A DNA stretch of 64,000 bases from the NCBI GenBank assembly GCA_013314775.1, contig JABUFB010000003.1, forward strand, positions 1 to 64,000. The letters are read 5' to 3'. Positions within the stretch are counted from its first letter, which is position 1, and each line of letters begins with the position of its first letter. Positions 8,562 to 18,111 of the stretch are shown here, in pieces. A model generated the notes under the pieces. The model was not told the DNA's origin, searched no databases, and saw nothing but the letters and a program-made list of their open reading frames with translations. The position numbers were made by a program, and so were the translations under genes. This DNA is from Armatimonadota bacterium (GTDB lineage: Bacteria > Armatimonadota > Zipacnadia > Zipacnadales > JABUFB01).

Positions 8562-11534
8562 ATGCGCTGCCTTCTGCTCTGCACCTGCGTCTGTATCGCC
8601 GTCGCCTGCACCGCCGAGCCCTACTCGGGGATTGTAGACTACCTGTCTCCGGTGGACGGTTCACGGCAGGCCTACGGCATTTACGTCCCCGACCGCGAGG
8701 CTCCCGAAGGCGGCTACCCGGTTGTGCTCCATGCCCACGGTTACGGCTGGTCGGTGAGCGCCGGCTTCTCCCAGTGGCAGAAGGACTGGGCCGATGCCCA
8801 CGGCTGGATTCTCGTACAACTCAATGCCCGCGGGCCCAATTTCTACTGGGGCATCGGCGATATCGCCACGCGGGAAGTCATCGACGATCTGGCCACACGC
8901 TTCGGTGCAGACCGCAGCCGCATCTACATCACCGGCGGCTCCATGGGCGGGACGGGAGCCTTCCGACAGGGCGTGGTGCACCCGGACTACATCGCTTCCG
9001 CAGCAGGGGTGGACGGCTGGACGCATTACGGTGAATGGCACTGGCACTGGTATGCCCGCAAGGACCAGCGCGACGAGATCGAGGAGTTCCGCCGGCCCCT
9101 GTTGGAAGCGTCTTCGCCCTTCTTCCTGGCCGAACGCGCACTGTGGGGGGATGTGCATGTTATCGCCGATGGGCGCGACGATGTGGTCTATCCGTGGCAG
9201 GGGATCGATCTTGCGAACCGTCTGCTGGACCTGGGCATCGATAAGCCGGGGCTGTACTCCTCCGGCCTCACCCTCAACTATGACAAGGGCCACGGCGGCG
9301 GCTACAACCTCGAATGGATTTACAATTACTTCCTCGGGAAAACAACTGCGGAGAATCCCGCGCACTTTGTGGTCTCCACCACCGTGCTGGCCCACGGAGA
9401 GCTTTACTGGGCGCGCATGGAGCGGCAGGCAGTTCCCGGGGACAAGTCGCTCCTGGAATGCTGGACCGACAAGCAGCCCGAGTGCGAGGTAGTGGCGGCC
9501 CTGGGGGGCCTGCGCAGCCTGGACGCGTCAACCGCCTGGGCGCCGGACCTCGGCTCAACCGGCCGCCTGCCCAATGTTCCAAGCAGTCGTGAGTATACAG
9601 ACACGCCGGTGGGCGTGGTGAATGTCTCCACGGTGAACCTGGACGCCTTCAGCCTGAACCTCCACGGGTCCGACATCCGCGAACTGCGGCGCGTTGCGGT
9701 GTTCGCCGACGGAATCCCTTGCTATCTCGGCCCCGTGGACATCGTGCGCTTTGAGGCGGTGCGCGACGACCTGGGGCGACTCACCGGCTGGCTGGCGATA
9801 CCGGGCGATCCGTCGAGCCTCGCGGAGGTGGACGGTCTGCCGGTCAAGTCGCCCGAAATCTGCGGGCCGCTGGGGCATGCCTTCGTGACGCCGTATGTCG
9901 TCTGTTACGGCACCGCGGGACCGGACGAAGACGTGGCCGTTCACCGCGCCGAAGCCGAGGCCTTCTGTAGAGGCTGGAACGACTTCATGGTCCACGGGCC
10001 GGGCTTGACGGCGATACCCGAAGACGATCTGTCGCCCGAAGACCTGCAGGCGCGCAATGTCATCGTCTACGGCACGCTGGACACCAGCCGTCTCCTGCAG
10101 CGCGCGCACTCGGTCTGGCCGCTGCCAGTGCAGGTGCGGGCGGATTCGGTGCTTGTGACCGACCCGCTCACCGGCGACCGCGAGTATCGCGGCCGGAAGT
10201 ACGGGGTGTTCGCGGTCTACCCCAACCCCCTGAACCAGGGCAAGACCTACCTTGCGATCTGCAAGGGCCGCTTCGCGACCCAGCCCGGAGGCAAGGACCT
10301 GCGCGGGCTGGAGTTCGACCTGGAGAAACTGTACTGGGGTTACTCGGATTACGTGGTCTTCAACACCGACGAGGCGGACCTGCCTTTCGTGCGCAATGTC
10401 AACAACAAGCCGCCTGTGACCTGCTATGAGGCGGGGTACTTCGTGGAAGCGGGGTACTTCGACCAGGACTGGCAGCCGGACCGGTACGTGACGCTGGATC
10501 GTGTGCGCGCCGCGAAGCCCGCCGGTGCGCGGCTGGTTCACGTGGCCGATGTGACCGTGAGTCAGACCCGACGCTCCATCCCCGCCATGGTGACCAATGA
10601 GGGCGATGCGGCCGACCCTCCACGCAGCGACTTGCCCTCACCAGTCTGGACCGCCGCGGTGAGGATCGTGGACGCTTCGGGCAAGGCAGTGCGTCAGGCC
10701 AGGGTGACCGGCGAGTGGGTCGGAGTGGATGGGGACTGCATGTCGCGGGTCAGCCTGAGCGACGGAGTCGCCTGGTTCCCGTACCCGGGTTCACCTGCCG
10801 ACGGTGTCACACCGCGCTTTCGGGTGCTGAATGTGATGGCCACCGGCGCGGCGTATGACTTTGAGGCGGATTGCCTTGGGGGAAGCTCCTGGGTATCGGA
10901 GAACGGACTGCTCGCGCTGCGACCCGATCCCCCGCGCCGGTCGGTGGATCCGGAGGCCGTGTTCACGGTACGCGCGCAGGCGGCTAATCTCGGCAAGGAA
11001 CCCGCCCGGGTTCGGCTTCAGTTCGTCCCACCCCACGGCGAAATCGTTGGCCCGCCGGCGGAAGCGACCCTCGGACCCGGCGAGCAGCGGGTCCTGTCGC
11101 TGCGCTGGCGGCCGGACCCGAGGGCGCCGTCCGGAATGCAGAGCGGAGTTCTTCAGTTGCTGTCGGACAGGTCGTCCGTCGCGAGGCCGGTTCGGCTGCG
11201 ATTCCCGGGCCGTCCGAGCATCCACGCGCGCATCGGTGAGATCAAGGCCACGGATATCATCGCGGGCCAGACGGTGGAGATCAAGGCGCCTGTGGTGAAC
11301 ATCGACCCGGACAGCCCTGTGCGGGTGACGGTGGCGTGCAGCATCGTCCAGGCAGGTGTGCGCTTCCCCGCTGCGGAACTGGAGATCGAGCCGGGCAAGA
11401 GTGCCGAGGCCGTCTGGCGCGGGCCTGAGGGCGAGAGACTTGAGCCCGGGCGCTACATCGCGCGCATCAGTATTCTTGGCGCGCCCTTGCTGTCCGAGAC
11501 GATCGAGTTTGGAGTGCGGCCGGCCGCTCCTTAG
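8562..11534 (+). CDS. Large secreted esterase/peptidase-like alpha/beta hydrolase
   Basis: This 990-residue protein has a short signal peptide (1-20) and an alpha/beta hydrolase domain (about 25-265) of the polyhydroxybutyrate-depolymerase/prolyl-oligopeptidase type. The triad is readable: Ser127 in GGSMGG, Asp207 in GRDDVVYPWQ and His244 in KGHGGGYN. Residues about 270-700 contain a long segment with no clear family, and the last 300 residues look like Ig-like beta domains. The ATG at 8562 is chosen because it starts the hydrophobic leader; the frame is open further upstream, overlapping the previous gene. The substrate cannot be read from the sequence. It lies in a run of secreted proteins with 6619-8403 and 11631-12776. 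Confidence 0.8.
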   Translation: MRCLLLCTCVCIAVACTAEPYSGIVDYLSPVDGSRQAYGIYVPDREAPEGGYPVVLHAHGYGWSVSAGFSQWQKDWADAHGWILVQLNARGPNFYWGIGDIATREVIDDLATRFGADRSRIYITGGSMGGTGAFRQGVVHPDYIASAAGVDGWTHYGEWHWHWYARKDQRDEIEEFRRPLLEASSPFFLAERALWGDVHVIADGRDDVVYPWQGIDLANRLLDLGIDKPGLYSSGLTLNYDKGHGGGYNLEWIYNYFLGKTTAENPAHFVVSTTVLAHGELYWARMERQAVPGDKSLLECWTDKQPECEVVAALGGLRSLDASTAWAPDLGSTGRLPNVPSSREYTDTPVGVVNVSTVNLDAFSLNLHGSDIRELRRVAVFADGIPCYLGPVDIVRFEAVRDDLGRLTGWLAIPGDPSSLAEVDGLPVKSPEICGPLGHAFVTPYVVCYGTAGPDEDVAVHRAEAEAFCRGWNDFMVHGPGLTAIPEDDLSPEDLQARNVIVYGTLDTSRLLQRAHSVWPLPVQVRADSVLVTDPLTGDREYRGRKYGVFAVYPNPLNQGKTYLAICKGRFATQPGGKDLRGLEFDLEKLYWGYSDYVVFNTDEADLPFVRNVNNKPPVTCYEAGYFVEAGYFDQDWQPDRYVTLDRVRAAKPAGARLVHVADVTVSQTRRSIPAMVTNEGDAADPPRSDLPSPVWTAAVRIVDASGKAVRQARVTGEWVGVDGDCMSRVSLSDGVAWFPYPGSPADGVTPRFRVLNVMATGAAYDFEADCLGGSSWVSENGLLALRPDPPRRSVDPEAVFTVRAQAANLGKEPARVRLQFVPPHGEIVGPPAEATLGPGEQRVLSLRWRPDPRAPSGMQSGVLQLLSDRSSVARPVRLRFPGRPSIHARIGEIKATDIIAGQTVEIKAPVVNIDPDSPVRVTVACSIVQAGVRFPAAELEIEPGKSAEAVWRGPEGERLEPGRYIARISILGAPLLSETIEFGVRPAAP

Positions 11535-11549
11535 CAACGGCGGACGGCG

Positions 11550-11575
11550 GCGGGCGAGACGCCTGCTCCACGCGG
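11550..11575 (+). repeat. Dispersed hairpin with AGA loop and CCACGCGG flank
   Basis: GCGGGCG-AGA-CGCCTGC (11550-11566) forms a 7-bp stem with one G-U pair, followed by TCCACGCGG. The same arrangement with different stem sequence occurs at 14931, 26865, 31891 and 54764. Confidence 0.6.
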
Positions 11576-11630
11576 CTGAGTGAAAACGGCCGGCGCGATG
11601 CGCGGGCCGCTGTGAAACGAGGTACTCGTC

Positions 11631-12776
11631 ATGAAGCGCTGCACCCTGTGTCTGATCGCGCTGGTCCTGATCGGAACAGCCTTCGCCCAGCAGGTCCCGC
11701 TCCTGCGCCAGGCGCCCATTGAGGACCTGTCCGTCACCCTTTACGCGGACTCGGACCGCGCAATGGTCCAGGAGACCTGCCAGGTCCTCCTGCCCGCCGG
11801 GGAGAGCGAAGTGCGGTTCCAGTGGACCGACGCGGATGTGGATGTGGGCGCCATCAGTCTGCGGTCCGCCCAGCCCGTGGTCGTGGGCGGCGTGCGCCAG
11901 CCCGCAGGCACCTCGAAGACCTTCGCCTGGCCGGTGCGCGTGGATCAGGCAGGCGAGTACCGCTTCGTGGCCTCGTATTTCGTCCGGAGCATCAAGTGGA
12001 GCGCCACTTACCGCCTGAGCTTCGATGCCGAAGCGGGCACGGCGGCGCTGGTCGGACAATTGCATCTCACCAATGCCGGCAAGCTCCCCCTGCGCGGAGT
12101 GGATGTCTCCTTGTGTGTAGCGCCCTCGGGTGTGCTGGGGAGGATGGAGTCCGCCGAAGCCGGTGGCGTGCTGCCGACCCTGGCGCGGCTTGAAGACTTC
12201 ACGCTGGAGCCCGGCTGGCAGCGCCGGGTCAGTTTCATCCGGGCCCGGGACCTGCCGGCGCGGGTGGTCTACCGTGCAGAGCCTGAATCCCAGGGCCAGA
12301 AGGTGCGCCGCTTCCTGATCGTTGATATGAAAGACCTCGGCCTGCCCACCGCTCTGCCCAAGGGCCACCTGGAGGTCTCCGAGCGCGTCGGCCTGGACCT
12401 GGTGCCAGTGGCCGCGGGTGATCTCGTGCAGGCCCAGGACAAGGATACCGAGATACTGCTGGGCGACGAGCCCAACGTGATCTTCGAGCGCAAGATACTC
12501 AAGCGCGGCAAGAATATGCTGGAGTTCGATCGCCTGGGCCGGGTGTCCGGCTACGACACGACGGAGGAAGTCAGCGACCTTCTCCGCAACCGGCGCGCTT
12601 CCGCGATCAGGGTGGAATTGATCGAGGGCATTGGCGGCAAGTGGGATTTCACGAGCCCTGATGCGCCGACGCTAAAGGAAGCCAACCTGCTGAAGTGGGA
12701 GTTCGAACTGCCGGCGGGCAAGGCGCGGGAGATCCGGTTCACCATCACCCGGCACACCGGCACCCGGGCCGACTGA
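11631..12776 (+). CDS. Secreted DUF4139-like protein
   Basis: The 381-residue product has a signal peptide (1-19, ending GTAFAQ) and a beta-rich body that resembles DUF4139 proteins: a central SIKWSATYRLSFD segment, a GQLHLTNAGKLPLRGVDVSL stretch typical of the family, and a C-terminal ELPAGKAREIRFTITR. Members are exported proteins of unknown function. GAGGT lies eight bases before the ATG. The gene follows the large esterase by 96 bp and may be co-transcribed with it; the gap contains one dispersed hairpin. Confidence 0.7.
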   Translation: MKRCTLCLIALVLIGTAFAQQVPLLRQAPIEDLSVTLYADSDRAMVQETCQVLLPAGESEVRFQWTDADVDVGAISLRSAQPVVVGGVRQPAGTSKTFAWPVRVDQAGEYRFVASYFVRSIKWSATYRLSFDAEAGTAALVGQLHLTNAGKLPLRGVDVSLCVAPSGVLGRMESAEAGGVLPTLARLEDFTLEPGWQRRVSFIRARDLPARVVYRAEPESQGQKVRRFLIVDMKDLGLPTALPKGHLEVSERVGLDLVPVAAGDLVQAQDKDTEILLGDEPNVIFERKILKRGKNMLEFDRLGRVSGYDTTEEVSDLLRNRRASAIRVELIEGIGGKWDFTSPDAPTLKEANLLKWEFELPAGKAREIRFTITRHTGTRAD

Positions 12777-13100
12777 TCGCGGCACCGTCCGGAGTGCTCG
12801 GGTTCCGGACGCGAGAGCCCGGGACCGCATGCGTTGGGCATAGCACCGAACCCGGGTACGGCTCGCCTTCGGATGCCAGTCCCCCGATGCTCGCCGCGCA
12901 GCAGGCCGGGCCCCGGCGCATGCCTTGCGCAGGTCGTCGGGACCCGCCCGGACAGGTCCGAGCAGGCGACGACCATCCGGATGGGTGTGGAGCCGGCGAC
13001 CCGCCCTCTTTTCCCTGCATCCTCGCCTTGACACGCGGAGGCCCGAGGGTTTCTACTTGGGGGCGCCGCGCCATCTCCATTGCCGGGCACCCGATTGCCG
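12777..13100. promoter_or_regulatory. Intergenic region with a putative promoter and a long inverted repeat
   Basis: TTGACA (13029-13034), 17 bases, then TTCTAC (13052-13057) is a plausible plus-strand promoter for the HD gene. Upstream, GGTCGTCG (12932-12939) and CGACGACC (12967-12974) enclose a smaller GGAC/GTCC pair, giving a long hairpin. I see no gene here. Confidence 0.45.
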
Positions 13101-13667
13101 ATGGCTTTCCTGCGAAATGTCCGAAAGGGGTTCATGTACCTGCGGAGGGACTGGTCACCGTCGCCCGAAGACCTCGCGCTGCTTGAGCGATATCTCACCC
13201 CCGAGGAGCGCGAACTGTTCGAACGCATGGACCCGCCGGACCAGCAACATTCCTTCAAGGTAGCGAACCTCTGCGCCCGGTCGCTGGACAACTTCCCCGA
13301 TGCCAACCGCGACGCGATCATGAAGGCCGCGCTGCTGCATGATGTGGGCAAGATCGGGGCGAATCTGGACCTGGGTTTCCGCACCTGCTGGGTGCTGTCG
13401 CATAAGCTGGCCCCGTGGCTCATGGACTGGCTGTCACTGCATAGCGAGCACGCCCGGCCGGGCACCTTCCGGCACAAGATGTGGCTTCAGCGCACCCACG
13501 CCCATTCCGGCGCTCAGGTCCTGCGGGAGATGGGTGTTGCCGAAACGGTCTGCAGACTGGTGGAGGCGACCGCAACGCGCCGCGAGCCCGGAGACCCGCT
13601 TGACTGGCGGATCATCAAGGCCGCCGACGGCGACGTGGTACTGGCGCCGGGGGATGAAACGAGGTAG
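13101..13667 (+). CDS. HD-domain phosphohydrolase
   Basis: A 188-residue HD-superfamily protein. His50 in QQHSFKVA, His80-Asp81 in LLHDVGKI, THAHSGAQVL and ADGD near the end supply the metal-binding residues of the HD fold. The family hydrolyses phosphoesters, often nucleotides, and small single-domain members like this are not assignable to a substrate. The start is uncertain: ATG at 13101 gives the longest sensible N-terminus, but ATG at 13134 has a better ribosome binding site (GAAAGGGG). alr follows after 48 bp. Confidence 0.78.
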   Translation: MAFLRNVRKGFMYLRRDWSPSPEDLALLERYLTPEERELFERMDPPDQQHSFKVANLCARSLDNFPDANRDAIMKAALLHDVGKIGANLDLGFRTCWVLSHKLAPWLMDWLSLHSEHARPGTFRHKMWLQRTHAHSGAQVLREMGVAETVCRLVEATATRREPGDPLDWRIIKAADGDVVLAPGDETR

Positions 13668-13715
13668 ACTCCGCGCGGGCGGTCCGAGACTTGCCCGAGC
13701 CACTGTTGAGAGTTG

Positions 13716-14837
13716 ATGGTTTTGCGACCTGCGTGGATGGAAGTTGAGCTGGACGCCATCGCGTCCAATTGCGAACTCGTCAGGCGACATGTTGGCGCAG
13801 ACAAGAGCATCATCGCAGTGGTGAAAGCCAATGGCTACGGCCACGGCGCCGTGCCCGTTGCCCGGCGCCTGGTGGAGTGCGGCGCCCAACTGCTGGCGGT
13901 GGCCTTGCTGCAGGAAGCCGTCGAGCTGCGGGATGCAGGCATTGACTCTCCGATCCTGGTTCTCGGCGCGCCGGATTGCTCCGAGGCTGAGGGTTTCGTG
14001 GAGTACGGCGTGCAGCCGCCCATCACCAATGCGGAATTCGCGCGGGCATTGTCGGAAGCGGGCGCGAAGCTGGGTTGTGATGCCGTCCCGTGCCAGGTGA
14101 AGATCGATTCGGGCATGGGCCGCCAGGGCGTGCGGGCCGATGAGGCGGCGGAAATCGGGCTGCTGATCCGAGAGCTTGGCAATCTCGATGTGCGCGGGGT
14201 CTTCAGCCATTTCGCCAGCGCTGGGAGCGACCCGGAGTTCACCCGCCGCCAGACGGACACCTCTATCGAAGCGATGCAGACATTCACAAACGCTCTGGGT
14301 AAGCCGGTTGCATTGCGGCATCTTGCAAACAGCGGCGGCGTATCGCGTTGCCCGGAGTCATGGCTGGATGGCGTGCGGCCCGGGGCGATTCTATATGGGA
14401 TCACGCCACCCGACAGCAGCGAGGGCCTGCCCGGAACGCGCCAGGCGATGACGCTGAAGGCCCGAATCGTCTGCCTGAAGCGGCTCCAGCGGGGGGAGAC
14501 GGTTGGCTACGGGCGCACCTACACCGCGCAGGATAACGCCCGAGTGGCGATCCTGCCCATTGGCTATGCAGACGGCTATCCGCGGAGTCTGTCCAACAAC
14601 GCGGATGTGCTGGTGGGCGGGAGGCGCTGCCCGATTCTGGGGCGCGTGTCCATGGATGCGATTGTGGTGGATGTCACGGCTGTGCCGCAGGCGCGGATGG
14701 GCGACGAGGCTGTCTTGATTGGAGCGCAAGGTGAGGAGTTCATCAGTGTGGATGAACTGGCGCGGCGGGCGGATACCATCGTGCAGGAGATTGCGGCGCG
14801 GATGAGTGCGCGGCTGCCGAGGGTGTATAGCGAGTAA
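13716..14837 (+). CDS. alr: Alanine racemase
   Basis: This enzyme interconverts L- and D-alanine for peptidoglycan. The 373-residue product has the pyridoxal-phosphate lysine Lys37 in VVKANGYGHG, then QVKIDSGMGRQGV, GVFSHFASA, LRHLANSGG, RPGAILYGI, GETVGYGRTY with the second-domain catalytic Tyr, and the conserved LPIGYADGYPR and GRVSMDAIVVDV. Length is normal. A TTG one codon earlier is an alternative start. The gene is followed by a 536-bp repeat-filled gap. Confidence 0.95.
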   Translation: MVLRPAWMEVELDAIASNCELVRRHVGADKSIIAVVKANGYGHGAVPVARRLVECGAQLLAVALLQEAVELRDAGIDSPILVLGAPDCSEAEGFVEYGVQPPITNAEFARALSEAGAKLGCDAVPCQVKIDSGMGRQGVRADEAAEIGLLIRELGNLDVRGVFSHFASAGSDPEFTRRQTDTSIEAMQTFTNALGKPVALRHLANSGGVSRCPESWLDGVRPGAILYGITPPDSSEGLPGTRQAMTLKARIVCLKRLQRGETVGYGRTYTAQDNARVAILPIGYADGYPRSLSNNADVLVGGRRCPILGRVSMDAIVVDVTAVPQARMGDEAVLIGAQGEEFISVDELARRADTIVQEIAARMSARLPRVYSE

Positions 14838-14881
14838 GGTGAGACGGCTGCCTCACCCCCTCGGTCCGCCTTTCCTTCTCG

Positions 14882-14991
14882 GCGACCGCAGGCGGTCGCA
14901 TCGCTCAGGATGACGGGGAGGGGAACGGCTGTCGGGCGAGACGCCCGACCCACGCGGACAGACCACGCGCAGGCCGACCGTCCCGGTCGGC
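14882..14991. repeat. Cluster of three dispersed hairpins
   Basis: Three perfect stems occur in this gap: GCGACCG-CAGG-CGGTCGC (14882-14899), GTCGGGCG-AGA-CGCCCGAC (14931-14949) followed by CCACGCGG, and GCCGACCG-TCC-CGGTCGGC (14973-14991). The stems differ in sequence but each is fully paired. They lead into the 90-bp tandem array. Confidence 0.7.
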
Positions 14992-15019
14992 ATCACGACG
15001 GTGCGCAACCCGATGGGCC

Positions 15020-15350
15020 TTTCCGTCCGGAGGACGGTCGGCCGCAGGCCCGTAGACCCGTGCTTCAGCGCGGGGCCGACTGGCGGCGCGGTGTGCCACC
15101 CTCCTCCTCTTTCCGTCCGGAGGACGGTCGGCCGCAGGCCTGTAGACCCGTGCTTCAGCGCGGGGCCGACTGGCGGCCGGTGTGCCACCCTCCTCCTCTT
15201 TCCGTCCGGAGGACGGTCGGCCGCAGGCCTGTAGACCCGTGCTTCAGCGCGGGGCCGACTGGCGGCGTGGTGTGCCACCCTCCTCCTCTTTCCGTCCGGA
15301 GGACGGTCGGCTGCAGGCCCGTAGACCCGTGCTTCAGCGCGGGGCCGGGG
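15020..15350 (+). repeat. Four tandem 90-bp units, each with three hairpins
   Basis: Near-identical units begin at 15020, 15110, 15199 and 15289, the last one shortened. Each holds H1 CGTCC-GGA-GGACG, H2 GGCC-GCA-GGCC (GGCTGCAGGCC in the last unit), a short GTAGA spacer and H3 CCCGTGC-TTCA-GCGCGGG, then a spacer ending in CCTCCTCCT. Frames open through the array are by-products of its composition. There are no unique spacers, so it is not a CRISPR array. Confidence 0.85.
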
Positions 15351-15372
15351 AGAACAGTGGAGGCCGACGACA

Positions 15373-15747
15373 ATGCCCCTTGCGGATGAGATGCTCTCTC
15401 AGGAAGCCCTTGCGGTGGCGGGAGTCTCGCGCCACGGGCGCGGTTTCGGATTCCAGGTCTGGAAGCACTTGCAGGCGAAGGGTATCCGGGCGTACGCCAT
15501 CAACCCGAAAGCCGCCGACATACTGGGCGAACCCGCATACGCCTCTGTTGCCGACCTGCCCGAGCCGGTGGGAGGAGTTATCACCGTGACGCCGCCCGCC
15601 TCGACAGTGCAGATTGTGCGTGATTGCATCGAGGCAGGCATCACCCGGGTCTGGATGCAGCCGGGCTCCGAATGTGACGAGGCGGTGGAACTCGCCGAAG
15701 CCAACGGGATCCAGGTCTCCACCGGCGCCTGCATGCTGCTCCTGTGA
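15373..15747 (+). CDS. CoA-binding domain protein (YccU-like)
   Basis: The 124-residue product is a single Rossmann-like CoA-binding domain of the YccU type: VAGVSRHGRGFGFQVWKHL at the N-terminus, then YAINPKAADILGEPAY and a C-terminal VWMQPGSECDEAVELAE. Members are thought to bind CoA or NAD-like ligands as small regulators; no reaction is established. The start has GGAGG nine bases upstream. It precedes thrB by 46 bp and may share its transcript. Confidence 0.82.
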   Translation: MPLADEMLSQEALAVAGVSRHGRGFGFQVWKHLQAKGIRAYAINPKAADILGEPAYASVADLPEPVGGVITVTPPASTVQIVRDCIEAGITRVWMQPGSECDEAVELAEANGIQVSTGACMLLL

Positions 15748-15793
15748 AGATCGCGGTCCGGCACGGTCCGGGCCAACTGGAGGACATCGCCGC

Positions 15794-16717
15794 ATGGACT
15801 TCGAGCGTACCGTGACCGTTCAGGCGCCCGCGACCACGGCCAATCTCGGCCCGGGGTTCGACTGCCTGGGCATGGCGCTGGACTTCTGCAACACCGTGGA
15901 ACTGGGCCTGGCGGAAAAGACGCGGGTTGAGATCACGGGCTTCGGCGCCGATACTCTCCCGACAGACGGCCGGAACCTGGTCCTGCGCAGCGCCGAGAAA
16001 CTGGCGGCTTTCGTAGGCCGCCGTGTTCCGGGCTGGCGGCTGAAGCAGCATAACGAAATCCACCTCGCGAGAGGCATGGGCAGCAGCAGTTCGGCCATTG
16101 TCGCGGGGCTCGTGGCGGCCAATGCGCTGCTGGAGGCCGGGCTGGGCGACCGGGAGATTCTCGACCTCGCGGTGGAGATCGAGGGGCATCCGGACAATGT
16201 GGCCCCGGCGCTGCTGGGCGGGTTGACGGTCTGCTGCACGGACGACGAGGGCCTGGGCGTGGCGCGCTTCGAACCACCGCCCGGGCTGCTCGGATGCCTG
16301 GCGATCCCGGACTACGAGGTGAGCACCGAGGCGGCGCGGAAGGTGATGCCCCAGACCATCTCCCACGCCGACGGGGTGTTCAACACCTGCCACGCGGCGG
16401 CGGTGCTGGCGGCGCTTGTGTCGGGGGACATGGAGCTATTGGGACAGGCGATGAAAGACCGCCTGCACGAGCCGTACCGGGCGCCGCTGGTGAAAGGCAT
16501 GCAGCAATGCACCCGTGCCGCCCGGGAAGCGGGGGCATATGCCACCGCCCTGAGCGGCTCGGGGCCGACGGTAATCGCCTTCGCGGGGGACAATGCGGAG
16601 CAGGTCCTCGCCGCAATGCTGGACGCACTGAGGGCAGAAGGCGTGAGGTGTGAAGGGCGAGTGGCGGGGCTGTCGGCGGAAGGTGCGCGGGTTCAGGATG
16701 AGAGGAGCAAAGCGTGA
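15794..16717 (+). CDS. thrB: Homoserine kinase
   Basis: ThrB phosphorylates homoserine on the way to threonine. This 307-residue GHMP kinase has the N-terminal VQAPATTANLGPGFDCLGMA, the ATP loop ARGMGSSSSAIVAG, EGHPDNVAPALLGG and the C-terminal ALSGSGPTVIAF, all characteristic of homoserine kinases rather than other GHMP enzymes. The ATG at 15794 gives the family N-terminus; the frame is open upstream into the preceding gene but without homologous residues. No thrA, thrC or other threonine gene is in the window. Confidence 0.93.
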   Translation: MDFERTVTVQAPATTANLGPGFDCLGMALDFCNTVELGLAEKTRVEITGFGADTLPTDGRNLVLRSAEKLAAFVGRRVPGWRLKQHNEIHLARGMGSSSSAIVAGLVAANALLEAGLGDREILDLAVEIEGHPDNVAPALLGGLTVCCTDDEGLGVARFEPPPGLLGCLAIPDYEVSTEAARKVMPQTISHADGVFNTCHAAAVLAALVSGDMELLGQAMKDRLHEPYRAPLVKGMQQCTRAAREAGAYATALSGSGPTVIAFAGDNAEQVLAAMLDALRAEGVRCEGRVAGLSAEGARVQDERSKA

Positions 16718-16837
16718 GGCAGAGGCGGTTGCCTTGGGGCCAGATGCGAGGCGTCATCGCCGTCCTGATGACGGGGTTCCGCACGCCACAGAGAGCAACG
16801 GCAGGCGCAAGCAATCATCCATACACGCTGGAGAAGA

Positions 16838-18085
16838 ATGATGTCTGACAAGATCAATGTCGAACAACTCCATGCCGCCATCGAGGCCGATACCGATCTG
16901 GCCCGTGAGTGGCTCATGCAGATGATCCGCTACCCCAGCACTCAGGGCCATGAGCAGGAGATGGTGGCCTACACCAAGGGCCTGCTGGATGAACTCGGGA
17001 TCCCCGCCGAACTCAGGGAAATCCCCGATTCTATCATGGATGACCCCCTGTACAATCATAACGAGAACGAGTGCTCCTATGAGGGGCGCTACAATATCGT
17101 GAGCGTGCAGGGCGGAAATCGTGACGGCCGCAGTCTCATCGTTAACACCCACATGGACGTGGTGCCCGGCGATGACTGGGGCGGCTATGAACCGAAGTGG
17201 GACGGCGAGTTCGTCACCGGCCGGGGCGCCATGGACTGCAAGGGCGACGTGGTCATGATCCTGCTGGCCCTCAAGGCGCTCAAGGCCCAGGGTTACGAGC
17301 CCGCCGGGAAACTGGAAGTCCATCTCGTTCTGGAGGAGGAGCCCGGCGGCAATGGGGCGCTGTCCCTGATCCGCCAGGGCGTCGAGGCTGATGCGTGCAT
17401 CGTCTGCGAGGCCTCGGACATGAATGTCTTCCCCGCGAACCGCGGCGCGGTCTGGTTCCGGGCGAAGACCACCGGTATCTCCACCCACATGGGCCGGCGG
17501 CATGAGGGCGTCAATGCCATCGAGAAGATGATGGAAGCGATCCGCTGGATGCTGGTGTACGAAGAGGAGCTCATTGCCCAGAGCAAGGGCAACCCGTTGT
17601 TCGACCGCTACGAGAACCCGGTACAGGTCTGCATTGGCATGATCCACGCCGGGCAGTGGCCATCCAAGGTCCCCGATGAATGCGTCGTCGAAGGCGGTGT
17701 GGGTTTTCTGCCGAACAAGACACTGGATCAGGTGCGTGCGGAGTTCGAAGCGGCCATCATGCGCACCGATGACGAATGGCTCAAGGAGCATTTTGAGATC
17801 TCTTATCCGAAGCTGAAGAAGGACGCGTACGAGATCGACCCGAAACACCCGGTGGTCACGACCATGCACGAGGCGGCGCTGGGCGTGGGGCTGAAGAGCG
17901 AGGTCTTCGGCTGGAACGTAAGCTGTGACGCCGCGCTCTATGCCAAGGTCGCGGGTATCCCGACCATTGTCTTCGGGCCGTCGGACATTCGCGAGGCTCA
18001 CGGGCAGGGCGAGAAGGTGCGGCTGGCGGATATCATCAGCGCCTCCAAAGCACTGGCGGTGGCGATTGCGAACTGGTGTGGTTAG
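16838..18085 (+). CDS. M20 family metallopeptidase/deacylase (ArgE/DapE-like)
   Basis: A 415-residue dizinc hydrolase of the M20 family. NTHMDVVPGDDW gives the first His-x-Asp, GRGAMDCKGD the bridging Asp, EEEPGGNG the catalytic Glu pair, and the dimerisation domain lies at about 190-310. Family members cleave amide bonds in acyl amino acids, succinyl-diaminopimelate or small peptides; the exact substrate is not visible. Two consecutive ATGs (16838, 16841) follow GGAGAAGA. It is followed 26 bp later by the membrane protein at 18112. Confidence 0.88.
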   Translation: MMSDKINVEQLHAAIEADTDLAREWLMQMIRYPSTQGHEQEMVAYTKGLLDELGIPAELREIPDSIMDDPLYNHNENECSYEGRYNIVSVQGGNRDGRSLIVNTHMDVVPGDDWGGYEPKWDGEFVTGRGAMDCKGDVVMILLALKALKAQGYEPAGKLEVHLVLEEEPGGNGALSLIRQGVEADACIVCEASDMNVFPANRGAVWFRAKTTGISTHMGRRHEGVNAIEKMMEAIRWMLVYEEELIAQSKGNPLFDRYENPVQVCIGMIHAGQWPSKVPDECVVEGGVGFLPNKTLDQVRAEFEAAIMRTDDEWLKEHFEISYPKLKKDAYEIDPKHPVVTTMHEAALGVGLKSEVFGWNVSCDAALYAKVAGIPTIVFGPSDIREAHGQGEKVRLADIISASKALAVAIANWCG

Positions 18086-18111
18086 CCGCACCAAGGAAAG
18101 GGAGTGGCGAT

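Noticed and set aside
14853-15589. Several overlapping open frames of 60-160 codons in the 90-bp array
   Set aside because: They are produced by the repeated GC-rich units, exist on both strands, and have no ribosome sites or recognisable residues.
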